Part shown: in pieces, positions 14,839 through 15,317 of the stretch
Layout of the letters: each line of letters begins with the position of its first letter
Numbering within the stretch: the stretch's first letter is position 1
Assembly (NCBI GenBank): GCA_048886645.1
Contig: JBHLKN010000042.1
Span: forward strand, 1-15,317
Direction: 5' to 3'
Source of the DNA: Wukongarchaeum sp048886645
GTDB taxonomy: Archaea; Asgardarchaeota; Wukongarchaeia; Wukongarchaeales; Wukongarchaeaceae
Length of the DNA stretch: 15,317 bases
Program-made: the position numbers and the translations under genes
The notes under the pieces: generated by a model
Told to the model about the DNA's origin: nothing
Database searches by the model: none
The model's input: the letters and a program-made list of their open reading frames with translations, nothing else

Positions 14839-15317
14839 TTGAATCTTAGAGAAATTTTAAATAGGCTGGTTTCAGGCCAAATCACTTTGGAAGAGGCTGA
14901 AAAAACGATTAAAACGGATTATATTGAGAGGATAGGGGAAATAGCCTGTCTTGATATAAACCGTGAAATAAGAAGCGGCATTCCAGAAGCTATCATGGCT
15001 TCCCGAAAAGAGACGAGAATTTTGATAAAAATCGCGGAAAAAGTTGTGGAGAAAAAAGGCATAGCATTAATCACCCGTCTCAAGAAAAAGCATTTAAAAG
15101 CGATTAAGAAACTGGAAGAAAAAGGATTAAAAGTAGAAATAAACAAGATAGGCAAGATAGCCATCGTAAAAAACCCTGGATTCCAAATTGAAAAAACCGG
15201 AGGGAAAATAGCCGTAATAACCGCGGGATCATCAGATCTTCCAATAGCAGAAGAAGTAAAAACAACCGCAGAACTCATGGGATGCGATGTCATCACAGCC
15301 AAAGATGTAGGAATAGC
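14839..15317 (+). CDS. larB: LarB, carboxylase/hydrolase of nickel-pincer cofactor synthesis (cut by window end)
   Basis: About 159 codons are visible before the window ends. The start LNLREILNRLVSGQITLEEAE is the typical LarB N-terminal helix pair, followed by a middle domain (IMASRKETRILIKIAEKV) and the beginning of the PurE-like domain, GGKIAVITAGSSDLPIAEEV, then AELMGCDV and KDVGIA. LarB carboxylates the pyridinium ring of nicotinic acid adenine dinucleotide and removes AMP, the first step of nickel-pincer synthesis. The rest of the PurE-like active site lies beyond the window. The TTG at 14839 is chosen by homology; GGGAG (14822-14826) lies 12 bases upstream, so another in-frame TTG at 14827 cannot be excluded. 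larA or another client enzyme may follow but is not visible. Confidence 0.92.
   Translation, partial: MNLREILNRLVSGQITLEEAEKTIKTDYIERIGEIACLDINREIRSGIPEAIMASRKETRILIKIAEKVVEKKGIALITRLKKKHLKAIKKLEEKGLKVEINKIGKIAIVKNPGFQIEKTGGKIAVITAGSSDLPIAEEVKTTAELMGCDVITAKDVGI

Noticed and set aside
1..15317. tRNA, rRNA or CRISPR array
   Set aside because: No cloverleaf, rRNA-like segment or regularly spaced repeats were recognised by reading the spacers; no covariance search could be run.

Overview
This is an AT-rich archaeal scaffold with two runs of exactly 100 N (7249-7348 and 12613-12712), which are scaffold-gap placeholders of unknown true length. The archaeal assignment rests on archaeal-type CODH/ACS alpha and epsilon subunits (cdhA, start of cdhB), an HdrA-MvhD-HdrC-HdrB set, an archaeal AK6/Fap7-type kinase, an Era-like GTPase followed by a DUF2073-like protein, a PhoU/TrkA_C protein, TATA-box promoters, and Shine-Dalgarno sites of the GGAGG/GGTGA type. 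CODH/ACS plus HdrABC-MvhD suggests an anaerobic lineage using the archaeal Wood-Ljungdahl pathway. An uncultured Bathyarchaeia-like Thermoproteota is a reasonable guess, but it is inference; no rRNA gene is present.

Layout. 1-161 (-): 5' part of a TnpB-like gene, richer in G+C than its surroundings and cut by the window edge. 162-491: spacer with T-tracts and a 14-base repeat that recurs at 1537. 492-1483 (+): two-gene operon of a small GTPase and a DUF2073-like protein. 1581-2787 (-): MBL-fold hydrolase and a GcvH-like lipoyl carrier. The GcvH-like gene is divergent from 3065-6944 (+), the operon hdrA-mvhD-hdrC-hdrB. 7071-7744 (+): coiled-coil/winged-helix protein interrupted by gap 1. 7894-9156 (+): duplicated PhoU-TrkA_C protein. 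9180-9698 (-): AK6-type kinase. 10036-12612 (+): cdhA and the beginning of cdhB, running into gap 2. 12741-15317 (+): larE, larC and larB (cut by the window end), which make the nickel-pincer nucleotide cofactor.

How the genes fit together. HdrABC with MvhD is a soluble flavin-based electron-bifurcating module that normally links heterodisulfide (or another disulfide) reduction to ferredoxin reduction. CODH/ACS uses ferredoxin and nickel-iron clusters to interconvert CO2 and the carbonyl of acetyl-CoA. The Lar enzymes build another nickel cofactor, so the right side of the window is a nickel-centred stretch, subject to gap 2. The most intriguing link is the lipoyl carrier protein facing hdrA: its lipoylation lysine is kept in an unusual VESGKW context and no glycine-cleavage genes are visible. 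Lipoate-binding GcvH-like proteins serve Hdr-like complexes in the sHdr sulfur-oxidation pathway, so a lipoyl-protein/Hdr partnership here is plausible but unproven.

TTG is the best-supported start for nine of the seventeen genes, often just after a strong SD and a T-rich spacer. Several start positions below therefore differ from the longest open frame.
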